Shown: positions 8,749 through 18,685, counted from the first letter of the stretch. The stretch: 64,000 nucleotides of DNA from Sphingomonas mucosissima (GCF_002197665.1 NZ_NBBJ01000001.1:1364001-1428000), one strand, 5' to 3'. Numbers and translations are program-made. The notes: generated by a model not told the origin, from the letters alone.

Positions 8749-10188
8749 CTATTTTCCGTACGTCACCTTCTTTACCGCCTCGACGATCTTGTCGGAGGAG
8801 ATCAGCGCCAGCTTCTCGAGGTTGGCGGCATAAGGAAGCGGCACGTCCTCGTTGCACACGCGGATCACCGGCGCGTCCAGGTCGTCAAAGCCCTCTTCCA
8901 TGCAGATCGTCACGATCTCGCTCGCGATCGAGCAGGTCGGCCAGCCTTCCTCGGCCACCACCATACGGTTGGTCTTGGCGAGGCTCTTGAGCACGGTTTC
9001 CTTGTCGAGCGGGCGCAGCGTGCGCAGGTCGATCACCTCCGCGTTGATGCCCTCTTCCGCCAACTTGTCGGCAGCTTCGAGCGCCAGGCCGACGCCGATG
9101 GAATAGCTGACGATTGTCACGTCCGTGCCCTCGCGCATGATGCGCGCCTTGCCGATCGGCAGCACCCAGTCGTCAAGCTTGGGCACGTCGAACGAACGGC
9201 CGTAAAGCAGTTCGTTTTCTAGAAATACGACGGGGTCGGTGGTGCGGATCGCCGCCTTGAGCAGGCCCTTCGCGTCCGCCGCATCGTAAGGCGCGATGAC
9301 GATCAGGCCGGGCACGCTGGCATACCATGGGCCGAAGTTCTGCGAATGCTGTGCACCCACGCGGCTCGCCGCGCCATTGGGGCCGCGGAACACGATCGGG
9401 CAGCGCATCTGGCCGCCGGACATGTAGTTCGTCTTCGCGGCCGAATTCACGATATGGTCGATCGCCTGCATGGCGAAGTTGAACGTCATGAATTCGACGA
9501 TCGGGCGAAGCCCGCCCATCGCCGCGCCCGTGCCGACGCCGGCAAAGCCATATTCGGTGATCGGCGTATCGATGACGCGTTGGTCGCCGAACTCGTCGAG
9601 CAGTCCCTGCGTTACCTTGTACGCACCCTGATATTGCGCGACTTCCTCGCCCATCACGAAGACACGCTCGTCGGTGCGCATTTCTTCGGCCATGGCATCG
9701 CGCAGCGCCTCGCGGACGGTCTGCTTCACCATCTCGGTGCCTTCGGGGATCGCCGGATCGGCGACCTCGGCGTCATGCTTGGCGGCTTCGAACATCTGCC
9801 GCGCGCCGGTCTCGACCCTCTCCTGCGCCGGATGCGCCGAATCCTCGACCTTGTCGGTCTTCTTTTCGTCCGCCTTTGCTTCAGGAGCTGCGGTGTCTTC
9901 CTTGGTCGCGACCGGATCGCTCGTGCCGGCCGGAGCCGCATCCGCGCCCTCGCCCTCAAGCTGCATGATAACGGTCCCGACCTTCACATTGTCGGTTCCC
10001 TCGGCGATCAGGATCTTGCCGACGACGCCCTCGTCGACCGCTTCGAATTCCATCGTCGCCTTGTCGGTCTCGATCTCGGCCATGATGTCGCCGGACTTCA
10101 CCGTATCGCCTTCCTTCACGAGCCACTTGGCGAGCGTGCCCTCCTCCATGGTGGGGGAGAGCGCCGGCATCTTGATGTCGATCGCCAT
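8749..10188 (-). CDS. pdhB: Pyruvate dehydrogenase E1 beta subunit with lipoyl domain
   Basis: The beta subunit of the thiamine-diphosphate-dependent pyruvate decarboxylase of the PDH complex. Residues 1-80 form a biotinyl/lipoyl domain with the lipoylation loop [14 protein letters not shown] low-complexity Ala/Glu/Lys linker follows, then the transketolase-type E1 beta domain ([39 protein letters not shown]) and the transketolase C-terminal domain. Lipoyl fusion to E1 beta is a known alphaproteobacterial arrangement. It begins one base after the pdhA stop. The E2 and E3 genes are not in the window. Confidence 0.97.
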   Translation of the reverse strand: MAIDIKMPALSPTMEEGTLAKWLVKEGDTVKSGDIMAEIETDKATMEFEAVDEGVVGKILIAEGTDNVKVGTVIMQLEGEGADAAPAGTSDPVATKEDTAAPEAKADEKKTDKVEDSAHPAQERVETGARQMFEAAKHDAEVADPAIPEGTEMVKQTVREALRDAMAEEMRTDERVFVMGEEVAQYQGAYKVTQGLLDEFGDQRVIDTPITEYGFAGVGTGAAMGGLRPIVEFMTFNFAMQAIDHIVNSAAKTNYMSGGQMRCPIVFRGPNGAASRVGAQHSQNFGPWYASVPGLIVIAPYDAADAKGLLKAAIRTTDPVVFLENELLYGRSFDVPKLDDWVLPIGKARIMREGTDVTIVSYSIGVGLALEAADKLAEEGINAEVIDLRTLRPLDKETVLKSLAKTNRMVVAEEGWPTCSIASEIVTICMEEGFDDLDAPVIRVCNEDVPLPYAANLEKLALISSDKIVEAVKKVTYGK

Positions 10189-10189
10189 C

Positions 10190-11233
10190 TCAATACTTCT
10201 CCACCAGCACGTCGGTATACAGTTCCTCAGAATTGGGCTCGGGGGTGCTTTCGGCGAAATCCGCCGACTCGTTAACAGCCTTGCGGATCTCCGCCTCGAT
10301 CGCCTTCAGTTCGTCTTCGCGCACGCCCTGCTCATCGAGCAGCCTTTTCACATGCTCGATCGGGTCGGACTTCTCACGCACCGCCTGCACTTCCTCACGG
10401 CTGCGATACTTCGCAGGATCCGACATCGAGTGGCCGCGGTAGCGATACGTCTTCATCTCAAGGATGATCGGCCCCTTGCCGGCACGTACCCATTCCAGCG
10501 CCGTCTCGGCCGCGCCGCGCGCGGCCAGCACGTCCATGCCGTCGACCTGGATGCCCGGAATGCGGAAACTCTCGCCTCGGCGATACAGCTGATCCTCCGC
10601 CGAGGCGCGGTTGACGCTGGTGCCCATGGCGTATTGATTGTTCTCGATGACAAAGATCACAGGCAGCTTCCAAAGCTCCGCCATGTTGAAGCTTTCGTAC
10701 ACCTGACCCTGGTTGGCCGCGCCGTCGCCGAAATAGGCCAGGCACACGCCGCCGTCGCCCTTATATTTGTGGCTGAAGCCAAGGCCCGTGCCGAGCGACA
10801 CCTGCGCGCCGACGATGCCGTGCCCGCCGTAGAACTTATGCTCCACGCTGAACATGTGCATCGAGCCGCCCTTGCCCTTGGAAATGCCGGCCTGGCGCCC
10901 GGTCAGCTCCGCCATCACGTCCTTCGGCGGGATGCCGCAAAGCAACATATGGCCATGGTCACGGTAACCGGTGATGACCGAATCCTTCTCGGTCAGCGCC
11001 GACTGAAGGCCGACCGCGACGGCTTCCTGGCCGATATACAGGTGGCAGAAACCGCCGATCAGGCCGAGTCCATAGAGCTGCCCCGCCTTCTCCTCGAAGC
11101 GGCGGATGAGCAGCATGTCCTTGTAGAATTGCAGCAGCTCGTCCTTGGACGCTTCGTAGGGCTGCGGCTCATCAGGGCGCTCGCGGTTAGGTACGGGTAG
11201 TTCTGCGCTTTTTGCGCGGGCTGTTCTTGCCAC
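10190..11233 (-). CDS. pdhA: Pyruvate dehydrogenase E1 alpha subunit
   Basis: The alpha subunit binds thiamine diphosphate and, with PdhB, decarboxylates pyruvate. At 347 residues it has the expected length. The ThDP motif [32 protein letters not shown], the phosphorylation-loop counterpart [16 protein letters not shown] and [10 protein letters not shown] are all present. It is the first gene of a two-gene operon; pdhB follows after a 1-bp gap, ensuring matched synthesis. The start at 11233 ([13 protein letters not shown]) gives the typical Lys/Arg-rich N-terminus of alphaproteobacterial PdhA. Confidence 0.97.
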   Translation of the reverse strand: MARTARAKSAELPVPNRERPDEPQPYEASKDELLQFYKDMLLIRRFEEKAGQLYGLGLIGGFCHLYIGQEAVAVGLQSALTEKDSVITGYRDHGHMLLCGIPPKDVMAELTGRQAGISKGKGGSMHMFSVEHKFYGGHGIVGAQVSLGTGLGFSHKYKGDGGVCLAYFGDGAANQGQVYESFNMAELWKLPVIFVIENNQYAMGTSVNRASAEDQLYRRGESFRIPGIQVDGMDVLAARGAAETALEWVRAGKGPIILEMKTYRYRGHSMSDPAKYRSREEVQAVREKSDPIEHVKRLLDEQGVREDELKAIEAEIRKAVNESADFAESTPEPNSEELYTDVLVEKY

Positions 11234-11363
11234 GGGGTTGGACCTCGCAGGTTCCTGGGGAGAGGGAGTAAAGCCAGCCTATAAGCGCCAACAGGCAAGG
11301 CGTGCAACGGCGGGGGCATTGCCCGTTGTGCCACGTGCGTGGCGGATCTAAGTCCGCTGCTAC

Positions 11364-12656
11364 ATGTCCACCGCCATTCACCCGCTACGCATCGCCAATT
11401 ACCGCAGCTATTGGCTGGCGCGTCTTGCGAGCACCATTGCGCAATCGGCGCTGGCGATCGTGCTCGGCTGGCAGGTGTACAGCCTGGCGCGTGAGATGAT
11501 GGATATCCGCGAGGCAGCGTTCCTGCTCGGCATGATCGGCCTTGCGCAGTTCATCCCACTCTTTCTCCTGACGCCGATCGTCGGTGTGGTCGCCGACACG
11601 GTTGATCGTCGCTGGATCGTGCGGGGCACGACCACCTTGCTGATGGCCAATGTGCTTTGGCTCGGGCTCGCGACTTGGGAGGGCTGGATCAGCCTGCCCG
11701 TGCTGTTCGGCGCCGCCGTCCTCGTGGGCGTGGCGCGTGCTTTCGCCGGACCTGCTTATGGTGCCCTGGCGCCCAATCTGGTGCCGCGCGAAAGCTTGCC
11801 CACGGCAATCGCGCTCGGCTCTATCGCGATGCAGGTGGGCTTCATCGCCGGGCCCAGCGTCGGCGGCATTCTTTTTGCGATTGGGCCGATCACGGCTTAC
11901 GCCGGCATTGCGGCGATGTTCGGCGTGGCGCTGGCGATGCTGCTGACGATCGGCCGCGTGCCGCAGCCGCCGGCGCAAAAGGATCGGCGCCCCCTCGCGC
12001 GCATCGTCGATGGGTTCGCCTACGTGAAGCGCAACCGGCTGGTGCAGGCGGCGATCACGCTTGATCTGTTCGCGGTGTTGCTCGCGGGCGCCACGGCGCT
12101 GCTTCCGATCTATGCTCGGGACATCCTGCACGTCGGCCCCACCGGGCTCGGCCTGCTGGCGGCCGGCATGGGAATTGGCGCATCGCTGACCGGCATCTTC
12201 CTCTCGTTCCGACCGATGTCGACTGACGTTGGCCGCAAGATGCTGATTGCCGTCGTGATTTTCGGATTGGCCATCATAACCTTTGGCATCTCCAGAAGTT
12301 TTGCGCTTAGCCTGGCTGCGCTGATCGTGGCGGGCAGCGCGGATATGGTATCCATGTATGTCCGCGGTTCGCTGATCCAGCTTCACACGCCCGACGAGAT
12401 GCGCGGCCGCGTCAGCGCCGTAAGCCAGCTCACCATCTCGGCCTCCAATGAACTCGGCGAAGCGGAAAGCGGCCTTCTGGCGGCGCTGCTCGGCCCAGTA
12501 GCGGCCGTGGTGGTCGGCGGCGTGGGCGCGATCGCCATTACGCTCCTTTGGTCGCGATTGTTTCCGGAACTGAAGCAAGCCAAGACCTTTGATCCGCCCG
12601 AGGCACCACTCTCGGTCATCCCGCCCGAAACCCAGCACGGAGTAGCTCAGCCATGA
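11364..12656 (+). CDS. MFS transporter, EntS-like family
   Basis: A 430-residue inner-membrane carrier with about 12 hydrophobic segments, beginning [27 protein letters not shown] in the style of the MFS_3 (enterobactin-exporter-like) group. The cytoplasmic loop between helices 2 and 3 carries [11 protein letters not shown], the MFS motif A equivalent. The substrate cannot be read from sequence. Its TGA overlaps the ATG of cysK (ATGA), so carrier and cysteine synthase are co-translated, which could link it to sulfur or amino-acid export; that is inference. Confidence 0.88.
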   Translation: MSTAIHPLRIANYRSYWLARLASTIAQSALAIVLGWQVYSLAREMMDIREAAFLLGMIGLAQFIPLFLLTPIVGVVADTVDRRWIVRGTTTLLMANVLWLGLATWEGWISLPVLFGAAVLVGVARAFAGPAYGALAPNLVPRESLPTAIALGSIAMQVGFIAGPSVGGILFAIGPITAYAGIAAMFGVALAMLLTIGRVPQPPAQKDRRPLARIVDGFAYVKRNRLVQAAITLDLFAVLLAGATALLPIYARDILHVGPTGLGLLAAGMGIGASLTGIFLSFRPMSTDVGRKMLIAVVIFGLAIITFGISRSFALSLAALIVAGSADMVSMYVRGSLIQLHTPDEMRGRVSAVSQLTISASNELGEAESGLLAALLGPVAAVVVGGVGAIAITLLWSRLFPELKQAKTFDPPEAPLSVIPPETQHGVAQP

Positions 12657-13573
12657 AGGCGAACACGATCCTCGAGACGATCGGCAACACACCGCACATC
12701 CGCGTGCAGCGACTGTTCCCCGGGTCCGAGGTCTGGATCAAATCCGAACGGTCAAACCCGGGCGGCTCGATCAAGGACCGGATCGCCCTGGCGATGATCG
12801 AGGCGGCGGAGGCATCGGGAGATCTGAAGCCCGGCGGCACGATCATCGAGCCGACCAGCGGCAATACCGGCATCGGCCTTGCCATGGTGGCGGCCGTGAA
12901 GGGCTACAAGCTCGTCCTCGTCATGCCCGAGAGCATGTCATTGGAGCGCCGCCGCCTGATGCTGGCCTATGGCGCCACCTTTGACCTCACGCCGCGTGAA
13001 AAGGGCATGAAGGGCGCGATCGAGCGCGCGCTGGCGCTGGTGGAGACGACACCGGGCGCCTGGATGCCGCAGCAGTTTGAAAACCCTGCAAACATTGATG
13101 TTCACGTGAAGACCACTGCGCAGGAAATCCTCAACGATTTCCGCGAAGCGCCCATTGATGTGCTGATCACCGGCGTCGGCACCGGCGGTCACATCACCGG
13201 CGTTGCCCAGACGCTGAAAAAGGAATGGCCGAACCTGAAGGTGTTCGCGGTGGAGCCCGCGGCGTCCCCCGTCATCAGTGGCGGCCAGCCAGGCCCGCAT
13301 CCGATCCAGGGCATCGGCGCGGGCTTCATTCCCGCCAACCTTCACACCCAAGCGCTGGACGGCGTGATCGAGGTGGACGCGAATGTCGCGAAGGACATGG
13401 CCCGCCGCGCCGCGCGGGAAGAGGGCATGCTCGTCGGTATCTCGTCCGGCGCCACGCTGGCGGCGATCCTCCAGAAGCTGCCGGACCTTCCGGATGGCGT
13501 TCGCGTGCTGGGCTTCAACTATGACACAGGCGAGCGGTATCTGTCGGTGCCGGAGTTCCTGCCTGAGGCATAA
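12653..13573 (+). CDS. cysK: Cysteine synthase A (O-acetylserine sulfhydrylase)
   Basis: A PLP enzyme that makes cysteine from O-acetylserine and sulfide. The 306 residues match the family. The Schiff-base lysine is K41 in NPGGSIKDR; the substrate loop PTSGNTGIG and the phosphate-binding [10 protein letters not shown] are intact, followed by the C-terminal SSGATLAA segment. The ATG overlaps the stop of the MFS gene by four bases. A hairpin follows at 13629-13659. Close relatives such as cystathionine beta-synthase-like enzymes are less likely, since no CBS domains are present. Confidence 0.95.
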   Translation: MKANTILETIGNTPHIRVQRLFPGSEVWIKSERSNPGGSIKDRIALAMIEAAEASGDLKPGGTIIEPTSGNTGIGLAMVAAVKGYKLVLVMPESMSLERRRLMLAYGATFDLTPREKGMKGAIERALALVETTPGAWMPQQFENPANIDVHVKTTAQEILNDFREAPIDVLITGVGTGGHITGVAQTLKKEWPNLKVFAVEPAASPVISGGQPGPHPIQGIGAGFIPANLHTQALDGVIEVDANVAKDMARRAAREEGMLVGISSGATLAAILQKLPDLPDGVRVLGFNYDTGERYLSVPEFLPEA

Positions 13574-13628
13574 CGCGCTGGCGCAGGCCGCTAAATTGCC
13601 GACGCGCGCGCAAGCCAAGTCACGAGCT

Positions 13629-13659
13629 CTCTCCTCTCGGATCGGTTCCGAGGGGAGAG
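13629..13659 (+). terminator. Hairpin downstream of cysK
   Basis: A 12-bp stem with one G-U pair (CTCTCCTCTCGG paired with CCGAGGGGAGAG) and a 7-nt loop lies 55 bp after the cysK stop. No U-run follows, so it may terminate weakly or protect the 3' end. Confidence 0.5.
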
Positions 13660-13724
13660 ATCGCCATTGCACCGCGAACGCGCGCCTGCTTCGCCGCGCC
13701 GGAAAACTAGGTTAATCGTCCGCA

Positions 13725-14960
13725 GTGCCAAAGCTGAGACCTCTTCACCTCATCCTCGCCGTGATCGCGCTTGTGGCGATCGCCTTGCCCTTGATCGTCA
13801 CGCATCTGGTGCCGACCGCCAGGACCGAGGCGAGCACCCCAAGCATCCTGAAACAACGTCGTGTTGTTCCAAGGGTCACGCCGCCGCCTGTCGAGCCGGT
13901 GGAATATGCCGCGATCGCGCCCGAGGACGCCCGCGCCATCAACGCCGCCGTGCCGTTCGTGAAGGGGCCGGTCCCGCCGGCGCGCCCGTTCCGCTTCGTC
14001 GGCGGCGCGGAGGATTTCGCCCGCGCCGCGGATTGCCTCGCCGCTGCTGCATATTACGAAGCGGGCGACGATGCGGTCGGCGAGAGCGCCGTGGTGCAGG
14101 TCGTACTGAACCGGCTGCGTCACCCCGCCTTCCCCAAGACCGTGTGCGGTGTCGTCTTCCAAGGTGCCGAGCGGACCACCGGGTGCCAGTTCACCTTCAC
14201 CTGCGATGGCGCGCTTCGCCGCACGCCGTCTCCTGCAGCATGGACCCGCGCACGCGACATCGCCACCAAGGCGCTTCGCGGCGCCGTGTACAAGCCGGTC
14301 GGATGGGCGACGCACTACCACACCGATTGGGTGGTGCCGTACTGGAGCTCCAGCCTTGATAAGATCGCGGAGCTTCACACCCATTTGTTCTTCCGCTGGA
14401 CGGGCTGGTGGGGCACCGGCCCTGCGTTCAATCGCGGCCAGCAGCCCGGCGAGGCGACAGTATCGAAACTCGCCGCCATTTCTGAGTATCACCGCGGCGG
14501 CGCGGCGCTTGGCGATGACGTCCAGCTTGCCGATGCGGTGCCGTTCTTCGGCCGAACGCCGGCGCCGCTGGCCGGGGATCGCGACACGTTCCTGACGGCG
14601 CTTAATCCGGCGCAGGCGGACACATTCCAAACTATGGCGCTTGCCTCCTGCGGCGATCGCCAGCGTTGCAAGTTCATGGGCTGGACCGAGCCTGACGCCA
14701 TGGCCTTCACCCTGCCGCTGACGCCCGACCAGATGAACGCCATGTCCTTCAGCTACATCCGCGATCGCGGCAGCAACTTCGAACGAGCATTGTGGAATTG
14801 CGATGAGTTCAAGAAGCGCACGCCCTGTATGAAGCGTCTGACGCTGCGTGCCGCTCCCGCACCACGCGAGAATGTACGCGGCCCTTCCGAACTGGACGGC
14901 GTCCGCCGCAAGGCTGAAGCCGCCGAGCCGCCACCAGGCAACGCTGCGGGGGTCGAATAA
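13725..14960 (+). CDS. SleB/CwlJ-type cell wall hydrolase
   Basis: A 411-residue protein with an N-terminal membrane or signal segment (LHLILAVIALVAIALPLIV) followed by a hydrolase_2 domain at about residues 95-205. Its core CLAAAAYYEAGDDAVGESAV holds the presumed catalytic Glu, then VVLNRLRHPAFPKTVCGVV and CQFTFTCDG. In alphaproteobacteria such proteins are predicted peptidoglycan lytic transglycosylases acting in the periplasm during growth, not spore germination. The C-terminal half is less conserved. The start is GTG at 13725. It stands alone, 151 bp after cysK. Confidence 0.88.
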   Translation: MPKLRPLHLILAVIALVAIALPLIVTHLVPTARTEASTPSILKQRRVVPRVTPPPVEPVEYAAIAPEDARAINAAVPFVKGPVPPARPFRFVGGAEDFARAADCLAAAAYYEAGDDAVGESAVVQVVLNRLRHPAFPKTVCGVVFQGAERTTGCQFTFTCDGALRRTPSPAAWTRARDIATKALRGAVYKPVGWATHYHTDWVVPYWSSSLDKIAELHTHLFFRWTGWWGTGPAFNRGQQPGEATVSKLAAISEYHRGGAALGDDVQLADAVPFFGRTPAPLAGDRDTFLTALNPAQADTFQTMALASCGDRQRCKFMGWTEPDAMAFTLPLTPDQMNAMSFSYIRDRGSNFERALWNCDEFKKRTPCMKRLTLRAAPAPRENVRGPSELDGVRRKAEAAEPPPGNAAGVE

Positions 14961-15123
14961 CCCGGCAGCTCACGGCGCGGCTTCCCTTAAGAGCAGCCAG
15001 CCGATCGGTACCATGCAGCGCCAAGGAGCGCCATGTAAGCGGCGCGCGCTTTGCGCACGGTCGTCGGACGCTCGTGAAGAAAACAGTCGAGCGATCCGGT
15101 GAAGAGAGATCCCGGAAAAAGCA

Positions 15124-15154
15124 CATGCCGGGAAGCGCGAACGCCCCCGGCATG
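15124..15154 (-). terminator. Rho-independent terminator of the acyl-CoA dehydrogenase operon
   Basis: A perfect 9-bp stem (CATGCCGGG/CCCGGCATG, 13-nt loop), read on the minus strand 32 bases after the stop. Five U residues (complement of 15116-15120) follow three bases after the stem. Confidence 0.65.
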
Positions 15155-15186
15155 GCTTTCAACTCAGTACCGTCAGCAAACGGTGA

Positions 15187-16983
15187 TCAGGCCGCGCGGA
15201 ACATCTCCGGCGGCAGCGCCATCAGCGCCTCGGCACCGCCCTCGATCTGGCGGCGGTAGGAGCCCGCCTCCGGCAGCACCCGCTCGGCGAAGAAGCGCGC
15301 GGTCACCAGCTTGGCGTCGAGGAACGCGGCATCGCCCTCGCCCGCATCCTTCAGCGCCGCCGCAGCCACCGCCATGCGAAGCCACATCAGGCCGACCGAC
15401 ACGACACCCAGCAGGTGCATGTACGGCACCGCGCCCGCCCCGATATTGTTCGGGTTCGAGATGTTACCCATGAACCACATGGTCGCTGCCTGCAGTTCAC
15501 CCAGCGCCTTTTCGAGGCGGGTAGCGAAGTCGGCCGCCGGGCCGCTCTTCGCTGCGGCACATTCCTGCGCCACGATCTTGAAGAACAGCTGTATCGCGCG
15601 GCCGCCGTTCATTGCCAGCTTGCGACCGACAAGGTCCATCGCCTGCACGCCATTGGTGCCTTCGTAGATCATCGCGATACGGGCATCGCGGACATACTGC
15701 TCCATGCCCCATTCCTGGATGTAGCCGTGGCCGCCATAGACCTGCTGCGCGTCGGTCGCGATTTGATAGCCCTTGTCGGTGCCGACGCCCTTGATCACCG
15801 GGGTCAGCAGCCCGATCAGGTCGGCCGCTTCCTGGCGCTCGGCGTCGTCCTCGGCACTGTGCTCCAGGTCGACCTGAAGCGCACCCCAGAGGCACAAAGC
15901 GCGCAGGCCCTCCAGCCATGCCTTGCCGTTCATCAGCATGCGGCGGACGTCGGGGTGGACGAACAGCGTGTCGGCCTTCTCGTCGGGCTCGGCCGTGCCG
16001 GTCAGCGCGCGGCCCTGGCGGCGATCCTCGGCATATTGCACTGCATTCTGATACGCCGTCTCAGCCACCGCCAAGCCCTGGAGGCCGACGCCGAGCCGCG
16101 CCGCGTTCATCATGATGAACATCGCCGCGAGGCCCTTCATCTCCTCGCCAACAAGCCACCCGGTGGCACCGTCATAGTTCAGCACGCAGGTGGAATTGCC
16201 GTGAATGCCCATCTTGTGCTCGATCGAGCCGCAGGAAACTGCGTTGCGCTCGCCCAGCGAGCCGTCATCGTTCACCATCACCTTGGGCACCACGAACAGG
16301 CTGATGCCCTTCGAACTGTCCGGCGCACCCGGCGTCTTCGCGAGCACGAGGTGGATGATGTTGTCGGTCAGGTCATGCTCGCCGGCCGAGATGAAGATCT
16401 TGGTGCCGGTGATCTTGTACGAACCGTCCGCCTGCGGCTCGGCGCGGGTGCGGATGAGGCCAAGGTCCGTGCCGCACTGCGGCTCCGTCAGATTCATGGT
16501 GCCGCCCCATTCGCCGGAAACCATCTTGGGCAGGTACTTCTCCTGCTGCTCGGGCGATCCCTTCGCCACCAGCGCTGCGATCGCGCCATGCGCCAGGCCG
16601 GGATACATGGCGAACGCCATGTTGGCGGAGATCATGAATTCCTGAAACGCGGTGGAAACCACGTGCGGCATGCCCTGCCCGCCGAACGCCTCGGGCGCGG
16701 ACAGCGTGCCCCAACCCGATTCAACGAATTGCTTGTACGCTTCCTTGAAGCCGGTCGGCGTCGTCACCGATCCGTCCTCGTGCCGGGTGCAGCCTTCCTG
16801 GTCGCCCGATTGATTGATCGGGAAAAGCACCTCAGCGACAAAGCGGCCGCCCTCTTCCAGCACGGCATCAACCGTGTCGGGGGTCGCGCCGGCGAAGCCG
16901 GGCACGTTGGCATAGCGCGAAAGGCCGACGACATGCTCCAGGACGAAGCGGGTGTCGCGCACCGGCGGGGTATATTGCGGCAT
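15187..16983 (-). CDS. Acyl-CoA dehydrogenase, DmdC/FadE-like with C-terminal domain
   Basis: A 598-residue FAD enzyme with the usual N-terminal, middle and C-terminal acyl-CoA dehydrogenase domains plus the extra C-terminal domain of the long group that includes 3-methylmercaptopropionyl-CoA dehydrogenase. Visible motifs are NLTEPQCGTDLG (middle domain), VYGGHGYIQEWGMEQYVRDARI, and IYEGTNGVQAMDLVGRKL with the catalytic Glu. Substrate range cannot be fixed; most sphingomonad members act on fatty or branched-chain acyl-CoA. It starts six bases after the MerR gene stop, so regulator and enzyme form one operon. Confidence 0.94.
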   Translation of the reverse strand: MPQYTPPVRDTRFVLEHVVGLSRYANVPGFAGATPDTVDAVLEEGGRFVAEVLFPINQSGDQEGCTRHEDGSVTTPTGFKEAYKQFVESGWGTLSAPEAFGGQGMPHVVSTAFQEFMISANMAFAMYPGLAHGAIAALVAKGSPEQQEKYLPKMVSGEWGGTMNLTEPQCGTDLGLIRTRAEPQADGSYKITGTKIFISAGEHDLTDNIIHLVLAKTPGAPDSSKGISLFVVPKVMVNDDGSLGERNAVSCGSIEHKMGIHGNSTCVLNYDGATGWLVGEEMKGLAAMFIMMNAARLGVGLQGLAVAETAYQNAVQYAEDRRQGRALTGTAEPDEKADTLFVHPDVRRMLMNGKAWLEGLRALCLWGALQVDLEHSAEDDAERQEAADLIGLLTPVIKGVGTDKGYQIATDAQQVYGGHGYIQEWGMEQYVRDARIAMIYEGTNGVQAMDLVGRKLAMNGGRAIQLFFKIVAQECAAAKSGPAADFATRLEKALGELQAATMWFMGNISNPNNIGAGAVPYMHLLGVVSVGLMWLRMAVAAAALKDAGEGDAAFLDAKLVTARFFAERVLPEAGSYRRQIEGGAEALMALPPEMFRAA

Positions 16984-16989
16984 GAACGA

Positions 16990-17421
16990 TCAGTCCTTGT
17001 TTTCGGAAAGGGAGTGTTCGGGATAGTCGATCAGGGAAACGAACTCTTCGAGCTCGGCGATGGCGGCGTCGATGTCGCGCTTCTGCGCGGTCAGCGCATC
17101 GATGCGCGCGCGGCAACGCGCGATGGTCACGGCACGCTGTGTGTCGCGGCCATCGCCAATGTCGTACAAGTCGATCATTTCGCGAATCTCGCCCAGGCTG
17201 AAGCCCACGCGCTTGCCGCGCAGGATCCAGGCAAGCCGCGCCCGATCCCGGTGCGAATAGATGCGCGAGGTGCCCCGGCGCTCCGGCGCGATCAGGCCCT
17301 CGTCCTCGTAGAAGCGCAACGCGCGCGGCGTGACGCTGAACTCGGCAGCGAGATCGCTGATGGTAAAATGGGTCCGATCCGCACGGGGCGGAAGCGAGTC
17401 AAAGACGCCAGCAACCGACAT
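16990..17421 (-). CDS. MerR-family regulator of the acyl-CoA dehydrogenase operon
   Basis: A 143-residue regulator with a MerR helix-turn-helix (TISDLAAEFSVTPRALRFYE, about residues 20-40) and the wing IYSHRDRARL, then a long coiled coil (CRARIDALTAQKRDIDAAIAELEEF). There is no Cys-rich metal site, which fits the LiuR-like regulators of acyl-CoA catabolism. I chose ATG 17421 rather than the GTG two codons upstream, because a promoter with its -10 ending at 17429 would start the message at about this ATG. It directly precedes the dehydrogenase gene, its likely target. Confidence 0.9.
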   Translation of the reverse strand: MSVAGVFDSLPPRADRTHFTISDLAAEFSVTPRALRFYEDEGLIAPERRGTSRIYSHRDRARLAWILRGKRVGFSLGEIREMIDLYDIGDGRDTQRAVTIARCRARIDALTAQKRDIDAAIAELEEFVSLIDYPEHSLSENKD

Positions 17422-17428
17422 GAGCACG

Positions 17429-17457
17429 TATGTAAGTTCCGCTTACGTGAACGTCAA
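17429..17457 (-). promoter_or_regulatory. Promoter with LiuR-like operator in the -35/-10 spacer
   Basis: On the minus strand TTGACG (17457-17452) and TACATA (17434-17429) are separated by 17 bp. The element TTGACGTTCACGTAAG (17457-17442) resembles the ACGTNNACGT operators known for LiuR-type MerR regulators. Two further inverted repeats overlap it: GTAAG-N5-CTTAC (17432-17446) and CACGTA-N13-TACGTG (17425-17449). The start of transcription would be at or within a base or two of ATG 17421, giving a leaderless message. The match to LiuR sites is recalled knowledge; the symmetry is seen directly. Confidence 0.6.
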
Positions 17458-17954
17458 CCGCAGAGTGGCTCTCCATCCGGCGCTCGCATGGCGCGCGCCT
17501 CCGCTTCGGCGCTGCTCAGGCGGCCGGCGGTGACGGCGGTCAGGGTCGCGCGCCCTGTACATCGCGCATCGCACCCGCGCGGAAGCGTTGCCGGAAACGA
17601 CACCCGCTCGCCATCGAACGTGGCCTCGAACGTACAAGCATCGCCAAAGTCCATGCGCAGCGTCTGGCGGCCGCTCGCAGTACCGCGCCCGACACAGCTC
17701 TGCCGGTCGCCATAGTCCACGCTCACCCCCACGCGCAGGCCGCTTTGCCCCGTGACGATGCAGACCCGGTCAGTCTCGGAGGCATAGGCGCCCACCGGAT
17801 CGAGCCGCCCCGGATCGGCCACTACGCCCGCTGCGATCGCTGCTCGTTCCAGGGCAGCGCCCGCTTCCGCCTTCGGATCGGCAGCCTCGCGTTCCGCGCG
17901 CCCGCACCCCGCCAGCAACAGGCCGAGCGCCAGTGCGGCCCGTGCTCCGCTCAA
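17454..17954 (-). CDS. Putative lipoprotein coupled to hisI (TTG start)
   Basis: Not a recognised family. Reading from TTG 17954, which overlaps the hisI TGA (TTGA), gives 166 residues beginning with a short lipoprotein signal; the lipobox is LLAGC with Cys17. Upstream in-frame codons lie inside hisI and encode Arg-rich sequence without signal character, so the TTG start is preferred. The mature part has four to five further Cys residues, including CDARC near the end, suggesting disulfides in the periplasm. Its 3' end overlaps the -35 of the downstream MerR promoter. Confidence 0.68.
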   Translation of the reverse strand: MSGARAALALGLLLAGCGRAEREAADPKAEAGAALERAAIAAGVVADPGRLDPVGAYASETDRVCIVTGQSGLRVGVSVDYGDRQSCVGRGTASGRQTLRMDFGDACTFEATFDGERVSFPATLPRGCDARCTGRATLTAVTAGRLSSAEAEARAMRAPDGEPLCG

Positions 17955-18313
17955 TCGACGCGCTCCAGGCCTTCGGTCACGATGCGGCGATAAAAGCAGG
18001 AGCGTGCACCGGTATGGCAGGCAGGCCCCGCAGGTTCCGCGATGATCCAGACGGCGTCCTGGTCGCAGTCCACGCGCATCTCGCGGACGGATAGCGTGTG
18101 ACCGGACGTCTCGCCCTTCACCCACAGCGCTCCGCGGCTGCGCGACCAGAAAGTCGCTCTTCCCGTGGCGCGAGTCGCCGCCAGGGCATCGGCGTTCATA
18201 TGCGCCACCATCAGCAACTCGCCCGTGGTTGCGTCGGTCACGACGGCGGTCACCAACCCTGCGGTGTCATATTTTGGATCGAGGGCCAGGCCCTGCTCGC
18301 GCATATCAGTCAT
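17951..18313 (-). CDS. hisI: Phosphoribosyl-AMP cyclohydrolase
   Basis: HisI opens the purine ring of phosphoribosyl-AMP in the third step of histidine synthesis. At 120 residues it is a stand-alone cyclohydrolase without HisE. Visible are [10 protein letters not shown], the [13 protein letters not shown] core, the metal-binding VDCDQDAVW and the C-terminal Cys pair in [11 protein letters not shown]. No other his gene is nearby. The stop overlaps the TTG of the lipoprotein gene. Confidence 0.95.
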   Translation of the reverse strand: MTDMREQGLALDPKYDTAGLVTAVVTDATTGELLMVAHMNADALAATRATGRATFWSRSRGALWVKGETSGHTLSVREMRVDCDQDAVWIIAEPAGPACHTGARSCFYRRIVTEGLERVD

Positions 18314-18376
18314 GACCCGCTCTTATCCGGGTGCCGCGCCGAATCGCCAGCCCGCTCGTCGGCGATCAGGACGCGA

Positions 18377-18628
18377 TCACTTGTGGTTGCGGATGGCCTG
18401 GGCGAGCTGCGCCTTGTTCATCTTGGACCGACCCTCGATGCCGATTTCCTGCGCTTCCTTGTAGAGGTCGTCCCTGGTCCGTTCCTCCAACCGGCTGCTG
18501 CGATGTTGGAGTGATCCGTTCGCCCGCGCGTTCGCGATCCGCGCCGCCTTTTCCTTCGATTGGCCCTGTTTTCTCAGCTCCTCGTAGAGCGCGTCGTCCT
18601 TGATCTGTGCGCCGTGATCCTTGGCCAT
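18377..18628 (-). CDS. Small protein with C-terminal Rho_N/SAP-like domain
   Basis: An 83-residue, charged, soluble protein. The N-terminal half (KDDALYEELRKQGQSKEKAARIANARAN, cut here to its motif ALYEELRKQGQSKEKAARIA) matches a small family found with Rho N-terminal domains; the C-terminal half, DLYKEAQEIGIEGRSKM followed by KAQLAQAIRNH, is a Rho_N/SAP-like helix-extended-helix expected to bind nucleic acid. The ATG at 18628 is preceded by GAGGAG; the longer frame to 18703 has no such signal. Role unknown; possibly stress-related nucleic acid binding. Confidence 0.77.
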   Translation of the reverse strand: MAKDHGAQIKDDALYEELRKQGQSKEKAARIANARANGSLQHRSSRLEERTRDDLYKEAQEIGIEGRSKMNKAQLAQAIRNHK

Positions 18629-18685
18629 CGCCGGTCTCCTCGCCTGCGCAAACAACCGTTCGGCGATCCGATCGCTCCAACCCCC

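Noticed and set aside
15415..17715. A 766-residue open frame on the plus strand opposite the acyl-CoA dehydrogenase and MerR genes
   Set aside because: It is antisense to two well-recognised genes, is rich in Arg/His/Gln with no recognisable domain, and arises from the GC-rich codon pattern.
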